Assembly (NCBI RefSeq): GCF_002007205.1
Contig: NZ_LAZS01000005.1
Coordinates: forward strand, 806,001-870,000
DNA: 64,000 nucleotides
Origin: Ensifer adhaerens
Lineage (GTDB): Bacteria > Pseudomonadota > Alphaproteobacteria > Rhizobiales > Rhizobiaceae
Direction of reading: 5' to 3'
In this document: piece by piece, positions 63,827-64,000 of the stretch
Layout of the letters: every line of letters begins with the position of its first letter
Position numbering within the stretch: the stretch's first letter is position 1
Program-made: the position numbers and the translations under genes
The notes under the pieces: model-generated
What the model saw: the letters and a program-made list of their open reading frames with translations, nothing else
The model's database searches: none
Told to the model about the DNA's origin: nothing

Positions 63827-64000
63827 ATGGCGGCCCTCAGGATTGCCTTTGAAGCCCCGGATAGTCCGGGAAACTCTTCTGCGTCAGGCAAAAAGCCGAT
63901 CGACTTTGCGCATCTCGCCGTTCAGACGATGGGTGACAAGGCGCTCGAAATCGAAGTGCTGCAACTCTTTGCGCGCCAGGCGCGCCAGGTCTTGAAGGAG
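63827..64000 (+). CDS. Hpt-domain protein, 5' part
   Basis: The window ends within this gene; 58 codons are seen. The visible part (AALRIAFEAPDSPGNSSA, then IDFAHLAVQTMGDKALEIEVLQLFARQARQVL) matches the start of rhizobial histidine-phosphotransfer (Hpt) proteins, whose phospho-His comes after the point where the window stops. The ATG at 63827 has an AGGGAAA-type site about 9 bases ahead. It would relay phosphate in a two-component system. A CtrA-like site upstream hints at cell-cycle control. Confidence 0.7.
   Translation, partial: MAALRIAFEAPDSPGNSSASGKKPIDFAHLAVQTMGDKALEIEVLQLFARQARQVLKE

Overview
The window is a 64 kb piece of a GC-rich alphaproteobacterial chromosome. I read it as Sinorhizobium/Ensifer. 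The strongest sign is the neighbourhood bluB - DUF2865 gene - sinI - sinR - dme - plcP at 26.0-33.1 kb, which follows the S. meliloti chromosome as I remember it. The class II DAHP synthase, the MlaE-STAS fusion, petABC with separate cytochrome b and c1 genes, and a giant RgsE/GPR-type polar-growth protein fit the same group. The species is not settled. I see no tRNA or rRNA gene, insertion sequence, prophage or CRISPR array. It looks like core chromosome with a few accessory genes.

Layout. 0-9.5 kb: cell-wall L,D-transpeptidase, gph, rpiA, a DUF2059 secreted protein, gor, a LysR regulator facing a small orphan gene across a palindrome, class II DAHP synthase, and a GFA-fold protein. 9.5-15.7 kb (minus strand): a double winged-helix protein, an orphan TadE/TadG pair, a DUF1003 protein, and an LtaS-fold phosphoglycerol transferase with a PHO-box-like site just upstream. 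15.9-22.5 kb: nadE, a small membrane protein, a TolB-like propeller, an ankyrin protein and a CHASE-type diguanylate cyclase. 22.5-25.7 kb: LacI regulator, phytanoyl-CoA-type dioxygenase and SDR, without a transporter. 25.7-33 kb: cobalamin riboswitch and bluB, DUF2865 protein, sinI/sinR quorum sensing with a 20-bp lux-box palindrome, NAD-malic enzyme dme, and a plcP-type phospholipase behind a PHO box. 33-39.7 kb: MFS permease, dipeptide epimerase, and a complete four-gene Mla/MCE lipid transport operon. 39.7-47.1 kb: BON protein, a 58-aa exported Cys peptide, S41-type membrane protein, hemF, MFS permease, soxR with a textbook SoxR promoter driving an FMN reductase, trmL and a GNAT. 47.1-55.8 kb: two paralogous ABC exporters (the first behind a leader with a short ORF and hairpins), petABC behind an FNR/FixK-like box, and an S41 peptidase. 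56-64 kb: a small exported protein, the 2190-aa RgsE/GPR homologue, and the start of an Hpt-domain gene behind a CtrA-like site.

How the parts connect. Several genes concern the envelope and its response to phosphate: the phosphoglycerol transferase, plcP, the Mla operon, the L,D-transpeptidase and the polar-growth ring protein. Two PHO-box-like sites suggest that phosphate limitation turns on phospholipid turnover (plcP), and may turn off phosphoglycerol decoration of periplasmic glucans. Redox and respiration are represented by gor, soxR with its FMN reductase, petABC and hemF.

The least conventional signals are the repeat structure of the giant protein (a gapless 22-residue register over about 500 residues that changes to 29-residue repeats), the leader ahead of the first ABC exporter, and the reverse-oriented PHO box. 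All are read by eye. No database search, folding program or alignment was run.
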